Shown: positions 8,577 to 17,094, numbered from the stretch's first letter. The stretch is DNA of 32,062 bases from JAPLXD01 sp041662765 (GCA_041662765.1 JBAZRT010000005.1:1-32062); one strand, 5' to 3'. Translations and numbers: made by a program. Notes: a model not told the origin generated them from the letters alone.

Positions 8577-8804
8577 TGCCTCATCGACTTCAAGGGAAAA
8601 ACTTTCAAGGAAAACAAAATTGACTACTTTGTTTTTTCGACGGATCGTCGTTCCCGCAGCATAAAAAGAACTTCCATGACAAGAGGCATGCTGGATTTTG
8701 CAAAAAGCTACAAGAGCCAGAACTATGTTTTTTTGGTCATTATCAACAACAACCCCAATGACTTTGTAAAAGTCATCAAGTCGTCTGATGTTCTAATCAA
8801 GTAA
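8577..8804 (+). pseudogene. Severed C-terminal domain of the GT-C gene at 6960
   Basis: This stretch is in the same frame as the gene before it and stays open from the codon after TAA 8574-8576 to TAA 8802-8804. It reads CLIDFKGKTFKENKIDYFVF and onward to end in SDVLIK, a mix of beta-strand-like and polar segments as expected for the soluble end of a GT-C enzyme. No start codon with a ribosome binding site lies at its beginning. The next gene begins at 8822, a normal operon gap from 8804, whereas it would be 245 bases from 8576. This supports 8804 as the original gene end. Confidence 0.65.
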
Positions 8805-8821
8805 ATAATGCGTCTCGTTCT

Positions 8822-9289
8822 ATGCCACTCAAAGAATGGATCGATGAAACCGTCGAAAAAATTCTCGGCCGAAAGGTCAAAAAAGGTTTTTTGCAATATT
8901 TCCGCTATCTAATGTGCGGAGGAATTGCGACGATCACGGACGTAGGCATACTTTTTGTTTTGACCCATTTCCTGCATCTCAACTATCTCATCGTTGCCGC
9001 CGTCAGTTTTCTTTGCGGCATAACTGTCAACTATACTCTCAACACCATTTTGGTCTTCCAGAGCAGCGGAAAAATAAAAAAAGAGTTTACCGTTTTTGCG
9101 ATGATCGGCCTCGGCGGACTTGCCTGGACAGAGCTTATCCTCTGGTTTTTGGTGGACAAATTGAATATATATGTGATGTTTGCCAAAATGGTTTCCATTG
9201 TGCTGGTTCTTCAATGGAACTTTTTCATGAGGAAAAAATTTGTTTTTTATCCGGAACCGGTTCCGGAGGATAGCATTCCAAAAATATGA
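8822..9289 (+). CDS. GtrA family membrane protein (putative polyprenyl-phosphate sugar flippase)
   Basis: A 155-residue protein with a basic N-terminal helix and four predicted membrane helices (about 32-52, 58-80, 96-118 and 123-143). FLQYFRYLMCGGIATITDVG, with its small-residue and Asp ending, and the later NYTLNTILVF and FFMRKKFVF segments fit the GtrA pattern. GtrA proteins are proposed to flip polyprenyl-phosphate sugars made by GtrB so that a GT-C enzyme can use them outside. All three components lie together here (GtrB-like at 5950, GT-C at 6960, GtrA here), supporting a lipid-linked sugar pathway. Length is normal for the family. Confidence 0.85.
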   Translation: MPLKEWIDETVEKILGRKVKKGFLQYFRYLMCGGIATITDVGILFVLTHFLHLNYLIVAAVSFLCGITVNYTLNTILVFQSSGKIKKEFTVFAMIGLGGLAWTELILWFLVDKLNIYVMFAKMVSIVLVLQWNFFMRKKFVFYPEPVPEDSIPKI

Positions 9290-9354
9290 ATCCCGTAGGA
9301 AAATGCGCAATTATTCAATTCTAACGGGAGTATAACAAATAATTTTCTAACGGG

Positions 9355-10503
9355 ATGAAAATTCTGACCATCACGGCAACGCCCTTTTTTTCCGATCGCG
9401 GCTGCCATATGCGGATATACAACGAGGCCAAATTCTTGCAAAAATTCGGGGCCGAGGTGAAAATTTGCACCTATCACGAAGGAAAAAACATCGCCGGATT
9501 TGACATTGAGAGGATTGGAAAAGTTGGTTGGTACAAGCGCACCGCTCCGGGTTTTTCCTGGGGGAAATTCTGGCTGGACGTGAAACTCATCTTTTTGTGC
9601 CGCCGGGCGATTCGGAATTTTCAGCCGGACATCATCCATGCCCATCTCTATGAAGGGCTGGGCGTCGGATATGTCGCCAAGAAATTGGCTTTCCGGAATG
9701 TGCCCATTGTTTTTGATCTGCAGGGCGATTTGGATGAGGAATTTCTCAATTACAATCGGAGAAATTATATCGCCCGCCGCCTCTTTGTTTGGCTTTCCAA
9801 AATATTCATCACGCGGTGCGATTGGCTGGCTTTGAGCAGCGAAAATATGCTGCCAAAAATCGAAAAAATGTTTCCCTGCAAAGACAGGACTTTCATTGTG
9901 AAGGACGGCATTGATCCGGATCTTTTCAAGAGTTCTCCCGAACTCGCCGAGGAAGAGCAGAAAAAAATCGAGAAAATATCAGGCTGGAAAGGGGACAAAA
10001 AACTGCTGGCATATATCGGGGGCTTGAGCGATAATAAGGGGGTCGGCGAACTCATCAAGGCTTTTGGAAGCCTTGCCGGCCAAAATGAAAAATGGAAATT
10101 GCTGGTGGGCGGTTTTGGAAGCGACGAGGAGAAATACAAGAAATACGTCAAAGAAAACAATCTCGAAAACTTGATCTATCTTTGCGGAAGAGTGGAATAT
10201 TTTTCATTGCCGTCATTCATGGCTCTTGCGGATGCGGCGATCGATCCCAAAAGCGGCAGCTCGGAAGCGAGCGGAAAGCTGGTCAACTTGATGGCTGCAA
10301 GCTTGCCGATTGTTTGCTTCGACAACTCTTTCAACCGCTCCCGTCTCGCGGAAAAAGGATACTATATGGGGTCTTTTGGCGAACTGGGCGAGGTATTGGC
10401 CAAAATAAGCGGCGAAGAAAAAATCGAGTATAATTTGCAAAACGTCAGTCAGGGGAAAGAAGTTCAAAAATTGATGGCGGTTTTCCGCCTGCTGATGAAA
10501 TAA
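9355..10503 (+). CDS. GT4-family glycosyltransferase
   Basis: A 382-residue GT-B transferase. The N-terminal half has the MKILTITATPFFSDRGCHMR opening and the PDIIHAHLYEGLG segment that ends the acceptor domain core. The C-terminal donor domain begins near LLAYIGGLSDNKGVGELIKA and contains KSGSSEASGKLVNLMAASLP, where S-E-A-S-G-K-L-V-N-L takes the place of the E-x7-E region of GT4. An unusual pair of TTCTAACGGGA repeats lies just ahead, the second one running into the ATG. The gene is followed after one base by the next transferase, so the two are surely co-transcribed. Confidence 0.88.
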   Translation: MKILTITATPFFSDRGCHMRIYNEAKFLQKFGAEVKICTYHEGKNIAGFDIERIGKVGWYKRTAPGFSWGKFWLDVKLIFLCRRAIRNFQPDIIHAHLYEGLGVGYVAKKLAFRNVPIVFDLQGDLDEEFLNYNRRNYIARRLFVWLSKIFITRCDWLALSSENMLPKIEKMFPCKDRTFIVKDGIDPDLFKSSPELAEEEQKKIEKISGWKGDKKLLAYIGGLSDNKGVGELIKAFGSLAGQNEKWKLLVGGFGSDEEKYKKYVKENNLENLIYLCGRVEYFSLPSFMALADAAIDPKSGSSEASGKLVNLMAASLPIVCFDNSFNRSRLAEKGYYMGSFGELGEVLAKISGEEKIEYNLQNVSQGKEVQKLMAVFRLLMK

Positions 10504-10504
10504 C

Positions 10505-11725
10505 ATGAAAACATTGGCGATCAAAGCAGGAAAGGCGTTGAGTACCCTGAAACGAGAGGGACTCATCAAAGGCGGAAAAAGAGTCGGCAGCGCTTTTTTT
10601 GCGATGTTCGGAAAAGTCGGGTCGGGAGATGTTTTGTATATAACCGGGGGAGTTGGGGACAGCGCGCGATACAGAACTTGGCGCCAGGCGGAAGAGCTGG
10701 AAATTCACGGCTTTCACTGCTCAGTGACCGTGCAAGACAATCCATTTCTGCCGCGCTATGCAGGCAAGTTTCAGATATTCATTTTTCACCGAGTCCTCTT
10801 CACTCCGGCGGTGAAAAAAATGATCGATCGGATCAAGGCGCAGAAAAAAGAGATCATTTTCGAAACTGACGACTTGGTGCATGACCCAAAATACCTGGAA
10901 CACATGGACTATTTCAAAAAAATGAACAGGTTCGAAAAAATGCTCTATGAAAACGGGGTGGGCGGTGAAATTCTCAAGGATGAGTATGTGAAGACCTGCG
11001 TCACGACGACGATGTATCTGGCGGAAAAGTTGAAAGCATACGGCAAAAGGGTTTTCGTTTCGAAAAACAAGTTGTCGAATTATGACGTCCGAATAATGAA
11101 TGACATTTTTGAAAAAAAGAAAAAACCGGACGGGAAAAAGGTCAAAATCGGATATTTTTCCGGAACAGCAAGCCATGACAAGGATTTTGAGACCGTGAAA
11201 AGAGTGCTGGTCGGTATTCTTGAAAAATATCCTGATGTTGAACTCAATCTTTTTGGTCCGCTTGAAATTGACCATATATATGCAAAATTTGGCGAACGGG
11301 TGAAAAAACATCCATTTTCACCGTGGGAAAAGCATCTCGAAAATATTGCGAGAGTTGATGTGAACATCGCGCCGCTCGAGATCGGAAATCCCTTTTGCGA
11401 ATCAAAATCGGAACTCAAATTAATTGAAGCGGGAATCGTGGGCGTGCCGACTGTCGCCACATCGACCCAAACATTTCAGGAGGCGATTGAGGATGGGGTG
11501 GACGGATTTGTGGCGGGAGATGATGAAGAATGGAAAGAAAAGCTGGAAAAATTGATCTCGGACAAAGATTTGAGAGCTTCGATGGGCCAAAAGGCGCGGG
11601 AAAAAGTTTTGCGCGAATACACAAACAGAAATAGCGACAATGAGGAATACTACGGCTATCTTAGAGATGTCATTGCGAGGATCCGCCAGCTGGCGGAGAC
11701 GAAGCAATCCCGAACCATACAATAA
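10505..11725 (+). CDS. Glycosyltransferase, GT-B type, with repeat-derived C-terminus
   Basis: A 406-residue protein. The C-terminal two thirds is a clear GT-B donor domain: KIGYFSGTASHDKDFETV starts it, ELNLFGPLEI follows, and the E-x7-E-like region is ESKSELKLIEAGIVGVPTVA. The N-terminal part (GDVLYITGGVGDSARYRTWR) is seen in transferases often paired with O-antigen-type clusters. The last 18 or so residues (from V389: IARIRQLAETKQSRTIQ) are encoded by the left arm of a palindromic dispersed repeat, so the original stop was probably lost when the element inserted. The gene starts one base after the preceding stop. Confidence 0.85.
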   Translation: MKTLAIKAGKALSTLKREGLIKGGKRVGSAFFAMFGKVGSGDVLYITGGVGDSARYRTWRQAEELEIHGFHCSVTVQDNPFLPRYAGKFQIFIFHRVLFTPAVKKMIDRIKAQKKEIIFETDDLVHDPKYLEHMDYFKKMNRFEKMLYENGVGGEILKDEYVKTCVTTTMYLAEKLKAYGKRVFVSKNKLSNYDVRIMNDIFEKKKKPDGKKVKIGYFSGTASHDKDFETVKRVLVGILEKYPDVELNLFGPLEIDHIYAKFGERVKKHPFSPWEKHLENIARVDVNIAPLEIGNPFCESKSELKLIEAGIVGVPTVATSTQTFQEAIEDGVDGFVAGDDEEWKEKLEKLISDKDLRASMGQKAREKVLREYTNRNSDNEEYYGYLRDVIARIRQLAETKQSRTIQ

Positions 11726-11769
11726 AAAAACACGAGATTGCTTCTCCCGCTAAGTGGGATCGCAATGAC
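11669..11769. repeat. Composite palindromic repeat (RPE/MITE-like) spanning a gene boundary
   Basis: The outer arms GTCATTGCG (11669-11677) and CGCAATGAC (11761-11769) are exact reverse complements, as are the inner arms GAAGCAATC (11701-11709) and GATTGCTTC (11736-11744). Each half also holds its own palindrome: a perfect 16-base TCCGCCAGCTGGCGGA at 11682-11697 and TCCCGCTAAGTGGGA at 11745-11759. The whole could fold as a cruciform or four-way structure. The TCATTGCGAG...GAAGCAATC framework is like short palindromic repeats scattered in many bacterial genomes, including Rickettsia palindromic elements. It encodes the end of one gene and the possible upstream start codons of the next. Confidence 0.8.
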
Positions 11770-11776
11770 AGATGCT

Positions 11777-13366
11777 ATGCAAAAAAGTTTTTTGAATAAA
11801 ATAAAAAATATTTCCGGATTTTGGTGGGTCTTTCTGGCCGTAGTTGTCGTCGGCATATTTTTGCGCACTTGGCATCACCATGATTGGCTGCGCTTCAACG
11901 CCGATCAAGGGAGGGACGCTCAAATTGTTTCGGACATAATTGATGGAAAGACGCCTTTGATTTTGCTTGGTCCGAAAGCCGGCGGGACACAATTCCGGCT
12001 GGGTCCGATGTTCTACTATTTCGAAATGGCCGCGGCCAAAATTTTCGGCAATGCGCCGGACAAGATGGCCTATCCGGATCTCGCCACGGGAATTTTGTGC
12101 ATACCGCTGCTTTTCTTATATCTGCGAAAATATTTTGAGAAATATGCATCTCTGGTTCTGACGGCGATCTTTGCCGTGTCGGCCTATGCCATTCGCTATG
12201 CGCGTTTTGCCTGGAATCCGAATTCATCGCCTTTTTGGGCGATTTTGTTTTTGTACGCGGTTCATGAAATTGTTTCTGAGAAAGAAAATCGAAAATTTTT
12301 CTGGGCTGTCGCGGCCGGAGTCGCGCTCGGGATCGCCGTTCAGCTTCACACCACCCTTTTGGCTATTCTCCCGGCGACTGCGATCATCATCTTTGGATAT
12401 TTTTCATTCAAAGACAAAAAAATGCTGAAATATTTTTTTGTTGTTGCGGCTGCGGCGCTCCTTCTCAATATTCCTCAATTGATCAGTGAGCAAAAGACAG
12501 GCGGGAAAAACATGAAAGCTTTTTTTGGCGGGATGGAGACCAAGCAAAAAGCGGAAAAAACCGTTCTGAGCAATGTCGTCCAGAGCGCGAGTTGCTGGGT
12601 CCAAGGAAACTTGGACATTGTTTCAGGATATGAGATATCCGACACGTGCGATTTCAAACCGGCTCGCAATGCGAGGGAAACAGCCGTATTTTTTCTTGGC
12701 CTGGTATTTGTTTTGGGCGGGACGATCCTTGGCTTCAGATATTTTTTCAAAGAAAAGGAGAAGGATCAAAAGTCGTTTTTGGTCATATTGCTTGCATTTT
12801 CTGGAATTTCATACCTCATATTTTTGAAGTTCGCCTTTGAGCTTTCAATGAGGTTCTATCTGCCGCTCATCTTTTTGCCTTTTGTTTTGCTTGGACTCTG
12901 GATCCGGTTTTTTCGGGAAAAATTCAATATGCCGCGCAGTCTTCTTCTGCTCATCATAGCTGTGCCTCTCGTTCTTTCGAATCTGTTTTTTGTTCAAAAA
13001 TATTTTTCCGCGCTCGCGGAATACGGCAATCCCGGAGGGGGAAGCGTCAACGTGGTGATTTTGAAAGAAGCGGAAATTTTTTCGCAATTTATTGTCAACA
13101 ATTCCAATGGCGAAAAAGATGCGTACATCGGCGGAGACGGAAAGTTTCTCTTCAAGGGATACAAACCGATCAGATATCTTGTGGGAAGATCGAATATCAA
13201 GCTGTCCTTGGCAGAAAAAAAATCCCAAATGTTGAGCCAATATTTCTTTGTTGCGAGCTTGAAGAAAAAAGAAAAAATGTTCAATGACAAAAGTATTCGG
13301 GTTCTTCAATACAAGGATTTTGGAAGCTTTTCAATGCTTCTTGTGCAAAAAAATACGCCTAATTAG
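11777..13366 (+). CDS. GT-C type membrane glycosyltransferase (paralogue of the gene at 15383)
   Basis: A polytopic protein of 529 residues from ATG 11777. An earlier ATG at 11765 and a start at 11738 lie in or beside the palindromic repeat and add residues that are absent from the paralogue, so I prefer 11777. The first outer loop reads FLRTWHHHDWLRFNADQGRD, then LLGPKAGGTQFRLGPMFYYF. These are almost matched by the second copy at 15383, including the D-Q-x-R-D-A core and the LGPKAGGT block, and probably form the active site region. Around ten helices follow and a soluble tail of about 110 residues ends the protein. It likely transfers a sugar from a polyprenyl-phosphate donor outside the membrane; the substrate is unknown. 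Confidence 0.82.
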   Translation: MQKSFLNKIKNISGFWWVFLAVVVVGIFLRTWHHHDWLRFNADQGRDAQIVSDIIDGKTPLILLGPKAGGTQFRLGPMFYYFEMAAAKIFGNAPDKMAYPDLATGILCIPLLFLYLRKYFEKYASLVLTAIFAVSAYAIRYARFAWNPNSSPFWAILFLYAVHEIVSEKENRKFFWAVAAGVALGIAVQLHTTLLAILPATAIIIFGYFSFKDKKMLKYFFVVAAAALLLNIPQLISEQKTGGKNMKAFFGGMETKQKAEKTVLSNVVQSASCWVQGNLDIVSGYEISDTCDFKPARNARETAVFFLGLVFVLGGTILGFRYFFKEKEKDQKSFLVILLAFSGISYLIFLKFAFELSMRFYLPLIFLPFVLLGLWIRFFREKFNMPRSLLLLIIAVPLVLSNLFFVQKYFSALAEYGNPGGGSVNVVILKEAEIFSQFIVNNSNGEKDAYIGGDGKFLFKGYKPIRYLVGRSNIKLSLAEKKSQMLSQYFFVASLKKKEKMFNDKSIRVLQYKDFGSFSMLLVQKNTPN

Positions 13367-13383
13367 ACAAATCAACAAAGCCA

Positions 13384-14421
13384 ATGACCAGCACAGCCGT
13401 CATCATAGCCAACTGGAACGGAAAAAAATATCTGAAAGATTGCTTTGATTCGCTTCGCGCTCAGAGCGAAAAGCATTTCAAGATTGTCTTTGTGGACAAC
13501 GGTTCGGAGGACGGTTCGGGGGATTTTGTGCGGGAAAATTATCCCGAAACGGAAATTGTCCGGCTGGAAAAAAATTCCGGATTTGCGAAAGGATATAATA
13601 TCGGCATGAAAAAAGCCTTTGAAGACGAAAATATTGAATACGTTTTTGTTCTCAACAACGATACCAAGCTTGATGAAAAATGCATCGAAGAATTGGTTGG
13701 CTGCGCCAAGATGCATCCGGACGCGGGATCGATCCAGTCGAAAGTTTTGAATTTTTTCGATCCGGGCAAGATTGATTGCGCGGGAATTCTTTTGAGCGTG
13801 GACGGCGTGGCGACGAACAGGGGATATGGAGAAAAAGACGGCGGACAGTATGACGACGAGGCGGAGATCTTTGGCGCGAACGGCGCGGCCTCTCTTTTTT
13901 CCCGGAAAGTCCTGGAAAAAACCAAACTGTCAAACGGAGAATATTTTGACAACAGCTACTTTGCCTATTATGAAGATGTCGATCTGGCCTGGCGATTGCG
14001 GCTGGCCGGATTCAAATCATTTTGCTGCCCGAAAGCGGTCGTGTATCACGTCCACAGCGCGACAGCCGGCCGAATTTCCGGATTCAAGGCATATTATCTC
14101 AATCGAAACCGCTTTTTCACGCTAATCAAAAACTATCCTCTTTGCCGACTCGTGCTCATTCTTTTCATTCTCACGCCCGCGAGGTACATTTTTTTGCTTT
14201 TTCGGGTTATAATGAAAAAAAGAAGAAAAGGCGTGGAATTTCCCGGACAAAGCAAGGGGGCGGTCGCCAAAGAAATTTTGCGGGCATGGAGGAGCGTCAT
14301 CGCAAATTTTCCAAGTCTTGTGAGAAAGCGGCGCATTGCGCGGAAGAGCAAAAAAGTGAATTGCGCTGAAACAAAAAGATGGTTTCGGGAATGCAGGGTA
14401 AAATTTTCAAAGACTTTCTAA
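13384..14421 (+). CDS. GT2 family glycosyltransferase (rhamnosyltransferase-like)
   Basis: A 345-residue GT-A enzyme. It opens with TAVIIANWNGKKYLKDC and has VFVDNGSEDGS (36-46), the metal-binding NND (91-93 in LNNDTKLDEKC) and the YYEDVDLAWRLRLAGF segment. The E-D-x-D-x-x-W-R catalytic region there is typical of WbbL/rhamnosyltransferase-type GT2 proteins. The C-terminus has one or two hydrophobic stretches (around LVLILFILTPARYIFLLF) and a basic tail, suggesting membrane association. It begins 17 bases after the GT-C gene. It most likely extends a lipid-linked glycan in the cytoplasm. Confidence 0.9.
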   Translation: MTSTAVIIANWNGKKYLKDCFDSLRAQSEKHFKIVFVDNGSEDGSGDFVRENYPETEIVRLEKNSGFAKGYNIGMKKAFEDENIEYVFVLNNDTKLDEKCIEELVGCAKMHPDAGSIQSKVLNFFDPGKIDCAGILLSVDGVATNRGYGEKDGGQYDDEAEIFGANGAASLFSRKVLEKTKLSNGEYFDNSYFAYYEDVDLAWRLRLAGFKSFCCPKAVVYHVHSATAGRISGFKAYYLNRNRFFTLIKNYPLCRLVLILFILTPARYIFLLFRVIMKKRRKGVEFPGQSKGAVAKEILRAWRSVIANFPSLVRKRRIARKSKKVNCAETKRWFRECRVKFSKTF

Positions 14422-14427
14422 AAAAAT

Positions 14428-15306
14428 ATGAAAAAAACAAAAACAAAGATTGCCGCAAGTTTTGTCGTGTTGATAGCAATCTTCGCGTTTTTCTCGCTTG
14501 CTTGCGCCGAAACCCTGAAGGTCGGATTTGTCACGGATTGGGAATCCGGATCGCAAAAAAAATATGACCACAAGCTGCCCAAAAAGGCCGGAAGCTATCT
14601 GAAAAGCGCGGTTAGGCACTATAATAAAGTTTTTCTTCCGGATTTGGTTGTGGGCGGGGGAGACTATATATTGAACCGGCATGTAAGCTCAAAGAAGGCC
14701 GTCAAACAGATAAAAGCCATCAACAAATCATTCAAAAAAGCGAATGCTCCCAAGTTGTACTGCATTGGCAATCACGATTTAAGCGATTTGTCCAAAACGC
14801 AGGTTCAGCAAGCGCTGGGGATCGATTATAGCCATTCGGCGACTGATTTAAACGGTATTAGGATAATAACTCTTGACACGAACAGTCTAAATTCCGGAGA
14901 AAGCAAATATGGGGTGACCGGCAGGGTGTCCGATGAAGAAATGGAGTGGCTTGAAGAAAAGCTGAATACTGTTTTTCCGGTGATCGTATTCACCCATCAC
15001 AGTCCAATTTCAACACCGGAAGACAACGATTGGCGCACGAACATCTATGACGCGGCGGAACTTCGCAGTACTCTCGAAAAAAACGGCAATGTCGTCGCGG
15101 TTTTCAGCGGCCATACCGCATTGAACTATAGCACTGAAAGAAATGGGATAAATTATGTGATAATCAACAATTTAACCGATGAAAAAGCCAAAAACAGCTT
15201 TGCGGATATCACTGTTGAAAAAACGGCAAGCAGTGTTTCCGTTTCTGCTTCGCAGCTTGGCAAAAAACCGGCAAGCTACAGTTTTTCAAAAGCGCTGTCC
15301 GATTGA
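14428..15306 (+). CDS. Secreted metallophosphoesterase-like protein with altered metal ligands
   Basis: A 292-residue protein with a clear signal peptide: a K-rich start, hydrophobic residues 9-25 and a probable cleavage after A-C-A (27). The calcineurin-like phosphoesterase motifs appear in order: D37 in VTDWES, GD at 78-79, GNHD at 114-117, H190-H191 in FTHHSP and GH at 228-229. Two usual ligands are replaced. The His of D-x-H is E39, and the second His of GHxH is A231 (SGHTAL). Both normally bind the same metal (site 1). The enzyme could be a phosphatase or phosphodiesterase acting on exported glycan phosphates, or a mono-metal variant, or inactive. It sits between two transferase genes of the glycan cluster. 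Confidence 0.8.
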   Translation: MKKTKTKIAASFVVLIAIFAFFSLACAETLKVGFVTDWESGSQKKYDHKLPKKAGSYLKSAVRHYNKVFLPDLVVGGGDYILNRHVSSKKAVKQIKAINKSFKKANAPKLYCIGNHDLSDLSKTQVQQALGIDYSHSATDLNGIRIITLDTNSLNSGESKYGVTGRVSDEEMEWLEEKLNTVFPVIVFTHHSPISTPEDNDWRTNIYDAAELRSTLEKNGNVVAVFSGHTALNYSTERNGINYVIINNLTDEKAKNSFADITVEKTASSVSVSASQLGKKPASYSFSKALSD

Positions 15307-15336
15307 TTGACATTGAAGGCGGAAACAGAGAAGATA
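15307..15336 (+). promoter_or_regulatory. Weak promoter candidate ahead of the second GT-C paralogue
   Basis: A consensus -35 box TTGACA lies at 15307-15312 immediately after the metallophosphoesterase stop, with a poor -10 candidate (AAGATA, 15331-15336) 18 bases on. The gap before the next gene is 76 bases, longer than most in this cluster, which leaves room for a secondary promoter. The -10 box is weak, so this is tentative. Confidence 0.25.
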
Positions 15337-15382
15337 TACCGAGTCAATAAAAGAATAAAAGAAAAGGGCTAAATTTCAAACT

Positions 15383-17020
15383 GTGACTGATTTTTTCAGA
15401 AAAAACTGGAAAATCATTGTTTTTGCGGCGATTGTGGCGCTCGCTGTTTTTTTGCGTGTTTGGCATTTTCAAGACTGGCTTTTTTTCAAAATGGACCAGG
15501 CGCGGGACGCGCTTCTCATCAGCCACGCGCTCCAAAACGGCCCGGGATGGCTGCCGCTTCTTGGGCCGAAAGCGGGCGGAACGCATCTCAATTTGGGTCC
15601 GGCCTTCTACTATTTCCAATATATTTCGGCCTTCTTGTTCCAGAGCACTCACCCGGCGGTTCTGGCATATCCCGATATGCTGTTTGCTATCTTGTCGATC
15701 CCGCTTTTTTATTTTTTCCTCAAGAAATATTTTTCTCGCGATTGGTCGATGATTCTTGCCTCGCTGTATGCTGTTTGTTTTCTGGGGATCCAGTATTCCC
15801 GTTTTGCCTGGAATCCAAATTCGCTTGTTTTTTTCAATCTGCTGTATTTTTACGCGCTTCTCAGTATTTTTGACGAGAGAGTAAAATACAAATTGCGTTG
15901 GATGGTCATCGCCGGTCTTTCTTTCACGATTTCAACGCAATTGCATTTTTTGTCATTTGCGACTTTACCGGTGGTCACAGTGGTGTTTGTTTTCCTCAAT
16001 CGCCGTGAATTGAAAAAATACGTGGGGTGGAAAAGCATTGCGCTTTTTCTGGCTATCATTCTTCTCGTATATCTCCCGGTTTTTTTCAATGAAGCAGTCA
16101 CTCACGGAAAGAACACAGCCGCATTTTTTGAAGCTGTCAAAAGCAAGCCGTCGCATCACACTCTCTGGCAGAATATAAACCGGAATGTGCGGTATTGGGG
16201 ACAAAATTGGTTTTTGATCACGACAAGCTGGATCAGTAAGAAGGGAGATCTTGCAACGTCGGCCATCGCTTGGCTGGCCGTGATGCTTCCGGGGATGTTT
16301 CTGGCGGTCAAACTTTTCCGCTCGGAAAAAAACAGCCTCAAGAAAAAATTTCTGCTTCTCGCGATCTTGTGGTTCTCGGCGTATTTTCTCATATATATTC
16401 CTATTGCTTACCAGATCAGGCCGCGGTTTTTTCTGCCTCTTTTGGCTTTGCCGTTTGTTTTCATCGGGCTTATAGCGAAATATTTTTGGGAAAAAAACAG
16501 CAAAATCATGAAAGCGTCTGTGATCGCCTTCATCGCGATAATATTTTTGGGAAACCTTGCAGGAACATATTTGTGGTTCAAAGAGATTAAGGATTCCCAA
16601 AAAAAGGGGACTTATCCAAAAAGAACAATTGTTCTCAAAGCGCGGGATGGAATTGTGTTTTGGCATCTTGAAAAAGCGGTGCAGTATATAAAAAACGACT
16701 GCAAGCAGCCGTCTGTTTTTGTGAGTACGAGCGCGGAATACAACTCGCCGATCAAATATCTGCTTTCTCTCAACGGATTCGAAGCGTCCTCTATTGGAAT
16801 TTCCACAAACGATCAGAGGGGATGTTTTTACGCTTTCGGGCTGGCGCGGAGCAAAAAAGTAAATCTGAAAAACAAGGAAGATTTTGACGTGCTGTCGCAA
16901 AACAAATTTGGTGCATTGTTGGTTCAAAAGTTGCAGCCCAAAATTTCCGGGAATGCCATACTCCCAGTAGAAACAGAAGCAAAGTCGAGTCGGGTTTTTT
17001 GGAAAGACATCATAAAGTGA
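15383..17020 (+). CDS. GT-C type membrane glycosyltransferase (paralogue of the gene at 11777)
   Basis: A 545-residue polytopic protein that starts with GTG at 15383. It aligns along its length with the GT-C protein encoded at 11777: FLRVWHFQDWLFFKMDQARD and LLGPKAGGTHLNLGPAFYYF match the equivalent blocks, as does YSRFAWNPNS in a later loop. The shared D-Q-x-R-D-A and LGPKAGGT blocks are probably the donor-binding and catalytic loop. About ten helices are followed by a soluble region from about residue 415 that ends with AEAKSSRVFWKDIIK. The two paralogues are separated by a GT2 and a metallophosphoesterase gene, so the duplication is not recent. They may add different sugars. Confidence 0.82.
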   Translation: MTDFFRKNWKIIVFAAIVALAVFLRVWHFQDWLFFKMDQARDALLISHALQNGPGWLPLLGPKAGGTHLNLGPAFYYFQYISAFLFQSTHPAVLAYPDMLFAILSIPLFYFFLKKYFSRDWSMILASLYAVCFLGIQYSRFAWNPNSLVFFNLLYFYALLSIFDERVKYKLRWMVIAGLSFTISTQLHFLSFATLPVVTVVFVFLNRRELKKYVGWKSIALFLAIILLVYLPVFFNEAVTHGKNTAAFFEAVKSKPSHHTLWQNINRNVRYWGQNWFLITTSWISKKGDLATSAIAWLAVMLPGMFLAVKLFRSEKNSLKKKFLLLAILWFSAYFLIYIPIAYQIRPRFFLPLLALPFVFIGLIAKYFWEKNSKIMKASVIAFIAIIFLGNLAGTYLWFKEIKDSQKKGTYPKRTIVLKARDGIVFWHLEKAVQYIKNDCKQPSVFVSTSAEYNSPIKYLLSLNGFEASSIGISTNDQRGCFYAFGLARSKKVNLKNKEDFDVLSQNKFGALLVQKLQPKISGNAILPVETEAKSSRVFWKDIIK

Positions 17021-17094
17021 ACTGGGTGCGCCGGGTTCTGGAAAAAATGAGAGAAGTGTAGTAGATTAAGAAATGTGATATTGAAATCGAACTC

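Noticed and set aside
8574..8579. Reassigned stop codon (TAA followed by TGC) in the GT-C gene
   Set aside because: Many other genes in the window end in TAA or TGA at sensible places, so a recoded genetic code does not fit. A mutation or base error is simpler.
15965..16927. A 320-codon minus-strand open frame
   Set aside because: It is antisense to the GT-C gene at 15383, whose paralogue and motifs prove the plus-strand frame. The antisense product has no domain.
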